The notes: generated by a model not told the origin, from the letters alone. Shown: positions 1 to 8,557, counted from the stretch's first letter. The stretch is DNA of 64,000 nt from Oceanobacillus jeddahensis (GCF_000750635.1 NZ_CCDM010000001.1:1302001-1366000); one strand, 5' to 3'. Numbers and translations: made by a program.

Positions 1-460
1 TTTTTTCTTTAATGTTTTGAAGCAGGCGCTCCATGTCATCTTCAATGCCAAGACTGACGCCAACTTCAATTTCCGTTCTGCATCCGCCGATAGCTTCTGC
101 CAGAGAGATACCTTGTTGTTTTGCATAGATATCCCATGCAGCTGCATCAATGGCTGCTTTGGCTAAGTTATTGCGTTTAAATGGTTCAAATAAATCAGTA
201 AGCTCATCAGGATGATTTATTTCGCGGTTTAGCGTTAGGGGAATCAAATATTCCTCCAGCATAACCCAGGCAGCTTTTGTAAATTCTTCAATATAAAGCG
301 GAGATTCAGAAGTAACACATTCTCCCCAACCAATTGTTCCATCTTCATCTTTTGCTTCTAAAATGATAAATTCACGGTCCTGTTCTGTTCCAAAGCTGGT
401 CGTGAACGGGTTTTTCATTCGCATATTCATACGATGCATTGTTATTTCGGTGATTTTCAT
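1..460 (-). CDS. menC: o-succinylbenzoate synthase / N-acylamino acid racemase family protein (partial, C-terminus outside window)
   Basis: The leftward frame opens with ATG at 460 behind a good AAAAGGAG site and runs off the window edge, leaving about 153 N-terminal residues. They match the capping domain of the enolase superfamily: the start MKITEITMHRMNMRMKNPF, then the GWGEC segment near residue 48 and the AIDAAAWDIYAK stretch near residue 110. This pattern is typical of the low-GC Gram-positive MenC subgroup, which makes o-succinylbenzoate for menaquinone and is often promiscuous as an N-acylamino acid racemase. The catalytic lysines and metal ligands lie in the missing barrel, so the exact activity cannot be judged. 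It follows ppk on the same strand but is separated from it by a terminator hairpin. Confidence 0.8.
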   Translation of the reverse strand, partial: MKITEITMHRMNMRMKNPFTTSFGTEQDREFIILEAKDEDGTIGWGECVTSESPLYIEEFTKAAWVMLEEYLIPLTLNREINHPDELTDLFEPFKRNNLAKAAIDAAAWDIYAKQQGISLAEAIGGCRTEIEVGVSLGIEDDMERLLQNIKEK

Positions 461-663
461 TGGTAAGACTCCTTTTGTCGGCAAATGAAAAAAGAATAAA
501 GCTTTCCCATTTGCATCATTGTAATTAGGGCATTCATTAAAAGAATTCTAACAAAATACCTTTATCCAATTAAGTTCTATTATAGTGTATTTCTGTACTT
601 TATAGCAATATGGCAGTTGAATGGCTTCCGATTTTAGAAAAACAGCACTTAAACAGACACTAC

Positions 664-701
664 AAAAACTCAAAGGCCTTTGATAAGGCCTTTGAGTTTT
701 A
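664..701 (-). terminator. Rho-independent terminator after ppk
   Basis: A 16-bp perfect inverted repeat (arms 665-680 and 685-700, loop TGAT) overlaps the ppk stop codon. Read leftward, the arm ends in a T-run, as expected for an intrinsic terminator of the leftward ppx-ppk transcript. Confidence 0.85.
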
Positions 702-2771
702 AGCAAATAGGTTCATTGCCTGTTCAAATAATTTTAATTGGCTATTCAATTCTTCATCAGATCGGACATAAGAATAGGTGCCATCATTTGCTTGCTGTCT
801 TGCTTTTAGAGAATCACGGAGCATTAAATCGAGAATATCGTAAATACGCTTTTTGATCCGATTTTCATAAATAGGAAACATCAGCTCTACACGTTTAATC
901 ATATTACGCGTCATTAAATCTGCTGAGGATAAGAAAATATTGATTTCCCCATTATGATGGAATAGGTAGACACGGCTGTGTTCCAGAAAGCGGCCGACAA
1001 TGCTCAGGACACGAATATTTTCACTAACACCCGGAATGCCGGGACGTAAGCAACAGATACCACGAACAATTAAATCGACTTGAACGCCGGCTTGAGAGGC
1101 TTCATAAAACTTTTTAATTAACGGCTTGTCTGTTAAAGAATTCATTTTAGCAATAATCCGGCCATTTTTAAATTGCTCATGAAACTTAATTTCCTGATCG
1201 ATATGATGGATTAAATCATTACGGATATCAAAGGGAGCCATGGATAGATGATGAAAATCAGGCTTTTCAGTATAACCGCTCAAATAATTAAAGAAATTAG
1301 TTGCATCAATGCCGTATTTTCGTTTGGTCGTTAAATAAGACATGTCTGTATAAAACTTGGCGGTTTGATCATTATAATTTCCCGTTCCAAGGTGGACAAC
1401 ACGTTCAATCCGGTTAGCCTGCTTCCGAACAATTAATGTGATTTTACTGTGCGTTTTCAAAGAAATCATGCCATAGATGACATGGCAGCCGGCAATTTCT
1501 AACTGCTTTGCCCACTCTACATTATTCGCTTCGTCAAATCGGGCTTTTAATTCCACTAAAACCGTTACTTGCTTCCCATTTTCCGCAGCACGTTTTAAAC
1601 TGGCAATAATCGGTGAGTCTCCACTGACACGGTAGAGTGTTTGTTTAATTGCCAATACTTCCGGATCATCTGCAGCCTCCCGCATTAGATCGGAAATTGG
1701 TTCAAATGATTCGTATGGATGATGAAGAAAGAGATCTCTTTTTCTGACAGCTTCATACACCGTTTCATCCTCGTGGATATCCTGGGCCGGCTGGGGAATG
1801 AAAGTTTCATAAATAAGGTGCTCATAGTCATGCTTTACTTGATCATAAAAATCATTTAAACAAGTTAGATCAAGCGGACCGTCTACAATATACAAGTCCT
1901 TTTCATGAATTTCCAGTTCATGAAGCAGAAAGGAAATGATTTTCGGGTCTTGTTCCATTGCATTTATTTCCAAACGGACAGCAGCGCCAAATTTTCGTTT
2001 TTTCAGCTCTTTTTCAATTTCTTTTAATAAATCATGTGCGCTATCCTCGTGAATATTCATATCTGCATTTCTGGTAATACGGAAAGTGCTTGAGGAAATA
2101 ACACGGTAGCCTTTAAAGAGCTTATAAATAAAATGACGTATGAGATCTTCTAATAGTACATAGTGATGTTTTTCATCAATCTGGATGAACCGGTCCAATA
2201 ATGCGGGTACCTGTACAATAGCAGTTTTCTTCTGGTGTTGTTCTTGTTCATATTCATCTTCTAATTGAATGGCAAGGTTTAACGATTTATTTAACAGCAT
2301 CGGAAAAGCACGGTAAGCATCGATTGCCATCGGTGTAAGAATCGGGTAAATTTGTTCATCAAAGTATTGCTCAAGTGTCTCTAATGTCTCAGCGGACAGA
2401 TTTGTCATTTGAAAAAGACTAATATGCTGCGCTTCGAGTTCATCCTGTACTTGTTTATATAAATCATATTGTTGCTCAACTAAGCTGTGATTAAAGGTTG
2501 CAATGGCAGCAAGCTGTTGTTTTGGAGTCAGGTTTGATTTATCATCGGGACGATTAAACCCTGCTTTTACTTGATCTTTTAATCCTGCAACCCGCACCAT
2601 AAAAAACTCATCTAAGTTTGATGAAAAAATAGATATAAATCGCAGTCTTTCAAGAAGTGGATTATTTGCATCAGCTGCTTCTTCTAATACACGTTTATTA
2701 AATGAGAGCCAACTCAGCTCCCTGTTGTTATAAGAGGCAGATGAGTTGGTGACTTCTTTTTGTTTCTCCAT
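699..2771 (-). CDS. ppk: Polyphosphate kinase
   Basis: PPK1-family enzyme that reversibly polymerises the gamma-phosphate of ATP into inorganic polyphosphate. The N domain begins with RELSWLSFNKRVLEEA, and the segment NLDEFFMVRVAGLKDQ is characteristic. The catalytic histidine sits in KTHSKI near residue 445, followed by HLGTGNYND and, in the second phospholipase-D-like half, LSSADLMTRNMIKRVE. About 690 residues is the normal family length. The longest frame starts at 2783 (MVYS), but its Shine-Dalgarno-like AAGGG abuts that ATG. The ATG at 2771 (MEKQKE) has ATGGTG about six bases upstream and is preferred. It lies downstream of ppx in the same orientation, so the two probably form a polyphosphate synthesis/degradation pair. 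Confidence 0.95.
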   Translation of the reverse strand: MEKQKEVTNSSASYNNRELSWLSFNKRVLEEAADANNPLLERLRFISIFSSNLDEFFMVRVAGLKDQVKAGFNRPDDKSNLTPKQQLAAIATFNHSLVEQQYDLYKQVQDELEAQHISLFQMTNLSAETLETLEQYFDEQIYPILTPMAIDAYRAFPMLLNKSLNLAIQLEDEYEQEQHQKKTAIVQVPALLDRFIQIDEKHHYVLLEDLIRHFIYKLFKGYRVISSSTFRITRNADMNIHEDSAHDLLKEIEKELKKRKFGAAVRLEINAMEQDPKIISFLLHELEIHEKDLYIVDGPLDLTCLNDFYDQVKHDYEHLIYETFIPQPAQDIHEDETVYEAVRKRDLFLHHPYESFEPISDLMREAADDPEVLAIKQTLYRVSGDSPIIASLKRAAENGKQVTVLVELKARFDEANNVEWAKQLEIAGCHVIYGMISLKTHSKITLIVRKQANRIERVVHLGTGNYNDQTAKFYTDMSYLTTKRKYGIDATNFFNYLSGYTEKPDFHHLSMAPFDIRNDLIHHIDQEIKFHEQFKNGRIIAKMNSLTDKPLIKKFYEASQAGVQVDLIVRGICCLRPGIPGVSENIRVLSIVGRFLEHSRVYLFHHNGEINIFLSSADLMTRNMIKRVELMFPIYENRIKKRIYDILDLMLRDSLKARQQANDGTYSYVRSDEELNSQLKLFEQAMNLFA

Positions 2772-2798
2772 AGAATACACCATCCCTTTTTTAGAGGA

Positions 2799-3071
2799 TG
2801 TTCAAAAAGTCCAATAAAAATGACACGGCGGAAAAAGGAACTTCTACTAAGATCACCCACGTCCTGTGGGCAACGTAGAAGTCACCGCATCCTGCGGAAG
2901 TGCGTTGGCTTGCTTTTCCGGTACTCACGTATCTAAAAGCATAGAGGAACTTCTGTTAAGACCGTCCACGTCCTGTGGACAACACAGAAGTCATCACATC
3001 CTGTGAAAGTCCGTTCCTCAAAGCTGCGCCGCCTTGAACTTCTTGGTCCTATTTATCGCCCTTTTTGAACA
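2799..3071. repeat. 273-bp palindromic intergenic repeat with two tandem structured units
   Basis: The ends are an 11-bp inverted repeat (TGTTCAAAAAG at 2799-2809, CTTTTTGAACA at 3061-3071). Inside are two related units of about 68 bp starting at 2840 and 2949. Each has an outer stem (ACTTCT..), an inner hairpin closing on GTCCT, and a second hairpin closing on TCC. The paired positions differ between units in a compensated way. The layout resembles the mobile, structured intergenic repeats of Bacillaceae (bcr-type), but the family cannot be named without a search. No coding frame inside looks real. Confidence 0.75.
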
Positions 3072-3241
3072 CTCACTTTTAGTCCTATATATATCATAAT
3101 CCTTTTCTATATAAAGTATGTTAAAGAGGTGTAAAATTTGTGTGAACAATCTGTTTTGACAGGAGAAGAGGTTTTCCAATAGTCCTCCTTTTCAAGCTGC
3201 TGTATTGATTACGGAAAATGCCCATAGAAAGAAAGTACGTT

Positions 3242-4768
3242 TTATAGAGTATGGAACTCTAATTCAACATCTTTTCCAATTGCTTTTTCTAAATGTTTCT
3301 TCTGCTTTTCAGCCTGGTATTCTTCTGGCATCGCATTTGCTTTCGTATAGACACGAATAAGGACATGATTTTTCTTCCATTTAAGTGCTATTTCTTCGAC
3401 AACCTGTCTTTTGGTGGCGTCCAGACAGTAGGTGAATTTTAATAAAGAACCCAGATTTAATAATTTATGACGCTCTTCTTTTAAGAACCATGATTTGTAT
3501 GGCTGGATAAACTGCTTGAAGACGGTTTTATTTTTATAAGAGGCAACAAGAGCCAGTTTCAGACGTTCGCGATGCTCCAGCCCGTCAATGGTACGATTGG
3601 CAAGCAGATAAAAAGTATGCTGGGCACTGGATTCTGAATCAATATACTCCCCGAGATTAAATAAAAGACTGGACATTTTAAGCAATTCCCGGTCCTGCCT
3701 GTCTAAATGGATCAGCCCGTTATCCTTGCAAAAATCAAATATTTGGTCCGTTAACTTTTGAACATGCCGGATGTGTCTATTGTTTAAGTTATAATCATTG
3801 ACAAGCTCCTGAATACTTTCCTTGAGCACATTCGGGTAAAGGGGGGCATCCGTTTCCCGGGCCAGGTGTTCATATAAAACGCCGTCACGGAGTCCTTTCC
3901 GACTCAGCACAAGACTTTCTGCTTCAACAGTCTGATAAAGACAGTGAAAAACTTCAATTGCCGGAATAATAATATCTGCCCGGTCTTTCGTCAGCCCGTC
4001 TACTTTTGCTAATTTATTTGGTTTTAAGGAAGTTAAATAGTTGCTGACCTCGACAATATCCTTTTGAAACATTTGATATTCATGCAGACCAGCCAGAGGA
4101 TAGGATTCCAGATTTTGATGAATTTGTGCCATATTACGGGCACTTCCGCCAATAGCTACTAATTTTACTTCTTTATTTTCAAGCCATGGAAGTGTTGCAA
4201 ATTGTTCTTTTAAATAGTGGCGCAGTTTTTTTAATTCCTGGGTGGTTGGAACCGGGTTTTGAAAGAAGTCCTTTAAAGTAAGTGCCCCAAAAGGAAAGCT
4301 GTGTGATTCTTTTAATTCCCGGTTTTGGAAATAGGTCACCTCTGTACTTCCACCGCCGATGTCCACGGTTACACCTTCTTTTAAGGAGGTAGAGTGGACA
4401 ACGGCTAAATATCCATAGTATGCTTCTTCCTCTTCACTGAAAATGCGAATATTTAAACCTGTTTTTTGAACAATCTGTGTTTCAATTTCCGTTTTATTTT
4501 CAGCTTGACGAATGGCAGCTGTAGCCGCGCAAATCGTATCCTGTAAGGTATAGGTACGCAGTACTTCCTGAAAGCTTTTCAGCGTATTTATTAAAAGATC
4601 TATCCCGTCCTGATTTAACGTATTATCTTCTTCCAAAAAAGTTCGCAGCCTGGTGGAGGCTTTTACGTTTTCGATTTCTTTCAGACGGTTACTCTTTGTT
4701 TTCTCGTAAATTACTAAACGCATGGTGTTGGATCCAATATCAATGATGGCATAGTTTTGTTTCTTCAT
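3242..4768 (-). CDS. ppx: Exopolyphosphatase, Ppx/GppA family
   Basis: Member of the ASKHA-fold Ppx/GppA phosphatases, which remove terminal phosphate from polyphosphate or guanosine pentaphosphate. The phosphate-1 motif AIIDIGSNTMRLVIYE is at the N-terminus and the phosphate-2 motif VDIGGGSTEVTYF lies near residue 140. The C-terminal third (from about residue 310) resembles the HD-like helical domain found in the longer, about 510-residue members. It starts at ATG 4768 behind AGGAGG. Together with downstream ppk it would control polyphosphate turnover. Preference for polyphosphate over pppGpp is inferred from this neighbourhood. Confidence 0.92.
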   Translation of the reverse strand: MKKQNYAIIDIGSNTMRLVIYEKTKSNRLKEIENVKASTRLRTFLEEDNTLNQDGIDLLINTLKSFQEVLRTYTLQDTICAATAAIRQAENKTEIETQIVQKTGLNIRIFSEEEEAYYGYLAVVHSTSLKEGVTVDIGGGSTEVTYFQNRELKESHSFPFGALTLKDFFQNPVPTTQELKKLRHYLKEQFATLPWLENKEVKLVAIGGSARNMAQIHQNLESYPLAGLHEYQMFQKDIVEVSNYLTSLKPNKLAKVDGLTKDRADIIIPAIEVFHCLYQTVEAESLVLSRKGLRDGVLYEHLARETDAPLYPNVLKESIQELVNDYNLNNRHIRHVQKLTDQIFDFCKDNGLIHLDRQDRELLKMSSLLFNLGEYIDSESSAQHTFYLLANRTIDGLEHRERLKLALVASYKNKTVFKQFIQPYKSWFLKEERHKLLNLGSLLKFTYCLDATKRQVVEEIALKWKKNHVLIRVYTKANAMPEEYQAEKQKKHLEKAIGKDVELEFHTL

Positions 4769-4941
4769 TTCTGCCGCCTCCTATGTTTTAGCATTTCTTA
4801 ATTTTTAGTTTATCATATTTTTTAATAAAAGACGGTATAAAGACAGTGTTATTGTCAGATAAGAAAGAATAATCCGATTATCATTTTTCTGGGGGGATGC
4901 ATATCTTGAATAAAGTAATGAGAGAGGAGTGTAGAAATAGA

Positions 4942-5229
4942 ATGAACGAAATTAATGTATACTCAAATAATCAGCAGGGGACGTACCCGAATGCATTTTT
5001 TAACAATGTTGGTTTGAGTGGTCCGCTATATAATCAAGAAGTAAGAAGACCGTATCCTTACCACGGACATGGCCCTTTTTTTGGTAATCCTGTATTGGGA
5101 TTTGGCGTGCCGTTCTTGGGCGGGTTAGCGGCAGGATTGTTACTTGATGATATTGGAGGTCCGCCTCCATATTATTATCCGTATCCCCCTTATTATCCAT
5201 ACCCGCCATATGGTTATTACCCTTATTAG
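4942..5229 (+). CDS. Small Tyr/Pro/Gly-rich hypothetical protein
   Basis: I do not recognise a named family. The protein has about 95 residues from ATG 4942, which has GAGAGGAGTG about ten bases upstream. An in-frame ATG at 4897 would give 110 residues, but its GGGGGG site abuts the start codon. The first third is polar, the middle (residues 45-70) is Gly/Phe/Leu-rich with a short hydrophobic stretch, and the tail is a run of PYYYPYP/PYGYYPY-type repeats. Such composition occurs in spore-coat and surface proteins of Bacillaceae, so a coat or surface role is a guess. It is divergent from ppx and is followed directly by a mobile element. Confidence 0.6.
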   Translation: MNEINVYSNNQQGTYPNAFFNNVGLSGPLYNQEVRRPYPYHGHGPFFGNPVLGFGVPFLGGLAAGLLLDDIGGPPPYYYPYPPYYPYPPYGYYPY

Positions 5230-5247
5230 AGATCTCATTTATAAAAA

Positions 5248-6070
5248 ACTCAACTATCGCACCTAAGAATAAGCATATATATCTTGCAGTTTCAGGATTA
5301 TCAAGTTCTTCTTTATTGTGCTTGCTTTTTAGTTAAATCAGCTTTTTTTGAACGAATGATAATGTATAGCTTCCGCTCCGTCCAACCACTCCGCTGAGTT
5401 AGGATTCTACAGCGAATGAATGAAATAACATCCTGTTGGGGTGTACGAAATAGTATCTCTATCGCTTGATGACACGATCATTCCGTTATTTCAAATGGAT
5501 GGTTTAGCAGTTCGAATCATGACAGCATGAATAATTAACATCAGGAATAGCTTTCATGCACAGAAAGTAATCTTGGCGGAACTTTTACCATGCAGCATAA
5601 AAAATATGTTCTGCATGACCTACTTTTATTTGTTCAGCTATTCCACGTATAGAACATCTAACTAGCGGAGGCGGACCGTTTTGACTCCTGAGGGATCAGC
5701 ACCATCTGAAGATCCACTTTTGCCAAGTGCTCTTCTTGGCAAAAGTTAGCTGAAGAGCGTGCCCCTAGGCAGACTAAAGTCGCAACGTCCTGGGGTTGGG
5801 GCTGCAATTACTCGCCCCATCGAAGAGCTTTTGCGATTACTCACCCCATCGACAAGAATTGTTGCAACATCTGCACTAGTACATCCTGGGACTGGGACTG
5901 CGATTACTCGTCCCATTAAAACCGTTGTACGTCGGAAAGCAAAACGGTCCGCCGCAGCGGCGCTTTACACTTCACCTTCTACTCTTTCTTTGTCAAGGAA
6001 GTTATCAAAAGAACGATCAACTCCTGTTTCTATAGAAATGAAGTTTCTTTTTAAGGTGCGAAAGTTGAGT
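5248..6070. mobile_element. Non-autonomous terminal-inverted-repeat element, copy 1 (823 bp)
   Basis: The element is bounded by imperfect 17-18 bp inverted repeats (ACTCAACTATCGCACCT at 5248; AGGTGCGAAAGTTGAGT ending at 6070). It is flanked by the 6-bp direct repeat TAAAAA at 5242-5247 and 6071-6076, as left by transposition. A second copy lies at 48188-48970 with a different 6-bp duplication. Inside are further inverted repeats: the GCGGACCGTTTTG module near 5671 recurs inverted near 5939, and a CTTTTGCCAAG hairpin lies near 5717. No transposase-like frame is present, and the 104-codon frame at 5759-6073 is made of repeat modules. The source of the transposase is unknown. Confidence 0.8.
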
Positions 6071-6141
6071 TAAAAAGGTAAGCAAAATATTGTGTTGCTT
6101 GCCTTTTCGTATGATGGAAATTTCTTCTTTAAAAAAAAGAC

Positions 6142-6170
6142 TTGTAAAACGCTTTCTATTGATTTATACT
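6142..6170 (+). promoter_or_regulatory. Sigma-A-type promoter of the LacI/KDG operon
   Basis: A -35 TTGTAA (6142-6147) is separated by 17 bp from a -10 TATACT (6165-6170). The -35 box lies inside a 16-bp motif (6141-6156) that recurs inverted upstream of the Gfo/Idh gene. The motif resembles a catabolite-responsive element but has one extra base against the consensus. Confidence 0.7.
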
Positions 6171-6177
6171 ACACCTA

Positions 6178-6198
6178 AATCGGTTTACTAAACCGATT
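6178..6198. promoter_or_regulatory. LacI-family operator (perfect palindrome)
   Basis: A perfect 10-1-10 palindrome (AATCGGTTTA, C, TAAACCGATT) lies just downstream of the -10 box and 30 bp before the regulator start. This is where a LacI-type repressor would block transcription, so autoregulation by the next gene is likely. Confidence 0.7.
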
Positions 6199-6227
6199 TA
6201 CTAATCAAATTTATATAGGTGAAGCAA

Positions 6228-7232
6228 ATGAAAAGAGTAACGATGGCAGATGTAGCTAAATATGCAGGAGTGTCAAAAAGTACGATTTCTCAATATTTAA
6301 ATGGTCGCTTTGACTATATGAGTGAAGAGACACGTGTGAAAATAGGCCAAGCTGTGAAGGATTTGAATTATCGTCCGAATATGGTGGCCCGAAGTTTAAA
6401 ACAAAAATCATCAACAACCATAGGGGTTATTGTAGCAAATATTCTTCACGTATTTTCCACACAGGTCATCCGGGCGATCGAGGATTTTTGTCATCAAAGA
6501 GGGTTTCATGTCATTGTATGTAATGCAGATGATCAGCCGGAAAAAGAAAAAAAGTATATTGAAATGTTAAAAGCAAAGCAGGTTGATGGAATTATTGCTT
6601 TTCCTACCGGCGATAATGTAGAGCTCTATCAACAGCTTCTGGACGAGGGATATCCATTAGTGTTTATGGACCGGATTGTCAAAGAATTGAAAGTGGATAC
6701 GATCCTTTTGGATAATGAAGAAGCGGCAAGATTAGCAGCTGAAACTTTATTACAGGGAGGCTATAAGCATATTGCAATGATAAGCCCGCCTTTACTCGAA
6801 CAGGTAACACCAAGAGTAGAGCGTGTGAATGCCTTTCAAGAATCTATTAAAAAGATGGGCAAACAGCATCCTGAGGTTTCTTTAATTACCGGGAAGATCA
6901 GTACGATATATGAAAAGCTGGATACATTATTTCAAAAGGACATGCATCCAGATGCTATTTTTGCTATTAATGATCGTGTGTTGCATGAAGTGCTCTCCTT
7001 TTTAAGCAGGAGAAATATACAGATACCGGATGACGTAGCCATGATTAATGTGGATGATGTATCTTTTGCCGATTTTTATAATCCGCCGCTTACGACAATA
7101 TCCCAGCCGGCTTTTGATATGGGAAAGAAAGCTGCAGAAATCTTATTTGCAGTTATTTTAAAAGAAAAAACAGATAGGCATCCCGAAACGATGCGATTCA
7201 AACCAATTTTAGTACGGAGAAAATCTTGTTAA
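6228..7232 (+). CDS. kdgR: LacI-family transcriptional regulator (KdgR-like)
   Basis: The N-terminal LacI helix-turn-helix reads MADVAKYAGVSKSTISQYLNG (about residues 6-26), followed by the hinge segment RPNMVARSLKQK and a periplasmic-binding-protein-like ligand domain, IGVIVANI onward. Its 334 residues are typical. ATG 6228 is chosen because AGGTGA lies about six bases upstream; the frame extends to a GTG at 6219 that overlaps this site. The gene heads the operon with only 15 bp to hxlB. Given the KDG kinase and aldolase downstream, the likely inducer is KDG, its phosphate or a related sugar acid, as for KdgR of Bacillus subtilis. That assignment is inference from context and resemblance. 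Confidence 0.85.
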   Translation: MKRVTMADVAKYAGVSKSTISQYLNGRFDYMSEETRVKIGQAVKDLNYRPNMVARSLKQKSSTTIGVIVANILHVFSTQVIRAIEDFCHQRGFHVIVCNADDQPEKEKKYIEMLKAKQVDGIIAFPTGDNVELYQQLLDEGYPLVFMDRIVKELKVDTILLDNEEAARLAAETLLQGGYKHIAMISPPLLEQVTPRVERVNAFQESIKKMGKQHPEVSLITGKISTIYEKLDTLFQKDMHPDAIFAINDRVLHEVLSFLSRRNIQIPDDVAMINVDDVSFADFYNPPLTTISQPAFDMGKKAAEILFAVILKEKTDRHPETMRFKPILVRRKSC

Positions 7233-7247
7233 GGAGAGGATACAACG

Positions 7248-7805
7248 ATGAAGAAAATATTGGACACAGTAGCTGGAGAGATGCAGGAAGTACTATCTCA
7301 GGTTGATGCGGATCAAACAGAAGAATTGGCCGAGAAAATTCAAAAAGCAAATCGGATTTTTATTGCAGGGACAGGCAGGTCTGGGCTGGCAGGCAAAATG
7401 TTTGCGATGCGATTGATGCACAGCGGTTATCACGTGTATGTAGTTGGAGAGACGATTACACCGAGCCTTGAATCAGATGATTTATTACTATTAATCTCTG
7501 GATCCGGGGGAACGGCTTCCCTTTTAAACTATGCCAAAAAAGCAAGAGAAATTGCGGCTTCTGTAGTCTTGGTTACTACAAACCCGCAATCTGCTATTGG
7601 CGAATACAGCGGTCACGTAGTCCGTATTCCAGCCGCTACGAAAAAACGGTTAGAAGCGGAACCAGAAACCATTCAGCCACTTGGAAGTCAATTTGACCAA
7701 TCTGCCCACCTGGTTTTAGACAGTATTGTTGTTTATTTACTACAAACCTATCCAGGCGATCGCAATGCAGAAAGCCTAAATCAAAAACATACTAATTTAG
7801 AATAG
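7248..7805 (+). CDS. hxlB: 6-phospho-3-hexuloisomerase-like SIS-domain protein
   Basis: A single sugar-isomerase (SIS) domain of 185 residues, the size of HxlB/PHI. The glycine-rich segment IFIAGTGRSGLAGKMFAMRL is near residue 37, and the serine-rich phosphosugar site LLISGSGGTASL is near residue 80. The RIPAATKKRLEAE and QPLGSQFDQS segments are typical of PHI. The family interconverts D-arabino-3-hexulose 6-phosphate and fructose 6-phosphate. The presence of an HxlA-type synthase at the end of the same operon supports the call. Other SIS phosphosugar isomerases cannot be excluded. It starts at ATG 7248 behind AAGGAGAGG. Confidence 0.82.
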   Translation: MKKILDTVAGEMQEVLSQVDADQTEELAEKIQKANRIFIAGTGRSGLAGKMFAMRLMHSGYHVYVVGETITPSLESDDLLLLISGSGGTASLLNYAKKAREIAASVVLVTTNPQSAIGEYSGHVVRIPAATKKRLEAEPETIQPLGSQFDQSAHLVLDSIVVYLLQTYPGDRNAESLNQKHTNLE

Positions 7806-7816
7806 GAGATTTTAAT

Positions 7817-8443
7817 ATGACGATTATTGAAGGAATCAAAAAAGAAAAAGTAGTTGCCGTTATCCGCAAATCGAGTGAAGAAAATATTGTAGGAATTCTG
7901 GAAGCTTTAGCAAAAGGCGGAATTCATCATGTTGAAATTACAGCAGAAACCCCGAATGTTAATGCAATTATTGAAAAAGCGGTGGCAAATGTAGACGAAT
8001 CGATCAAAGTTGGTGCTGGTACTGTACTGGATCCAGAGACAGCACGTTCTGTTATATTAGCAGGAGCTGCGTTTGTTGTTGCTCCTACATGGAATCCAAA
8101 AACATTGCAGCTTTGTCAGCGCTATGGAATAGAGCATATCCCAGGTGTTTTAACACCAACGGAAATAACAACTGCATATGAACATGGCGCCCGGATGGTA
8201 AAGGTATTTCCTGCTGATGCAGTGGGGCCAAAGTATATTAAAAATATCCGTGGTCCGCTTCCTCATGTAACAGCGATGGTAACAGGCGGAATTACCAAGG
8301 ATAATTTGAAAGAATATCTGGATAATGGCAGTGCAGCAGTCGGGCTTGGCAGTAATTTAGTAGATGCTTCTAAACTAAAAACAGAAGAAGATTATCAAGA
8401 ATTGACAGCACGTGCAAAGGAATTTATAGAATTAGCAAAGTAA
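7817..8443 (+). CDS. eda: 2-keto-3-deoxy-6-phosphogluconate (KDPG) aldolase
   Basis: Class I aldolase of the KDPG/KHG family, 208 residues, close to the usual length. Lys129 in RMVKVFPADAVG is the Schiff-base lysine and Glu40 in HHVEITAET is the general acid/base. The phosphate-binding end GGITKDNLKEYL is present. It cleaves KDPG into pyruvate and glyceraldehyde 3-phosphate. With the KDG kinase at 12109 it forms the lower part of a uronate/KDG route. It sits 11 bp after hxlB; downstream, a hairpin separates it from dctP. Confidence 0.93.
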   Translation: MTIIEGIKKEKVVAVIRKSSEENIVGILEALAKGGIHHVEITAETPNVNAIIEKAVANVDESIKVGAGTVLDPETARSVILAGAAFVVAPTWNPKTLQLCQRYGIEHIPGVLTPTEITTAYEHGARMVKVFPADAVGPKYIKNIRGPLPHVTAMVTGGITKDNLKEYLDNGSAAVGLGSNLVDASKLKTEEDYQELTARAKEFIELAK

Positions 8444-8477
8444 GAAACAGATAAACAGATAAATAGAAAAGTGATTT

Positions 8478-8517
8478 ACAGAGACGGGCATTTATTTTGG
8501 TCAATGCCCGTTTCTGT
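8478..8517 (+). promoter_or_regulatory. Intra-operon stem-loop between eda and dctP
   Basis: Arms 8478-8491 and 8504-8517 pair over 14 bp with one mismatch, around a 12-nt loop. No T-run follows, so it is more likely an mRNA-stabilising or processing hairpin (setting the level of the binding protein) than a terminator. Confidence 0.55.
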
Positions 8518-8557
8518 AAGAATATATCTCATTTTTGAATGGAAGAGGAGGATACAC

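Noticed and set aside
2799-3071. CRISPR-like array
   Set aside because: There are only two related units, they are palindromic and diverged, and no spacers of constant length occur.
5000-5209. Minus-strand open frame opposite the Tyr/Pro-rich gene
   Set aside because: It is a by-product of the Pro/Tyr codon run on the other strand.
5759-6073. 104-codon open frame inside the 0.8-kb element
   Set aside because: It has no ribosome site, consists of repeated palindromic modules, and is disrupted in the second copy.
6142-6157. True cre site over the kdgR promoter
   Set aside because: One extra base separates the half-sites relative to the consensus, so it is reported only as a shared motif.
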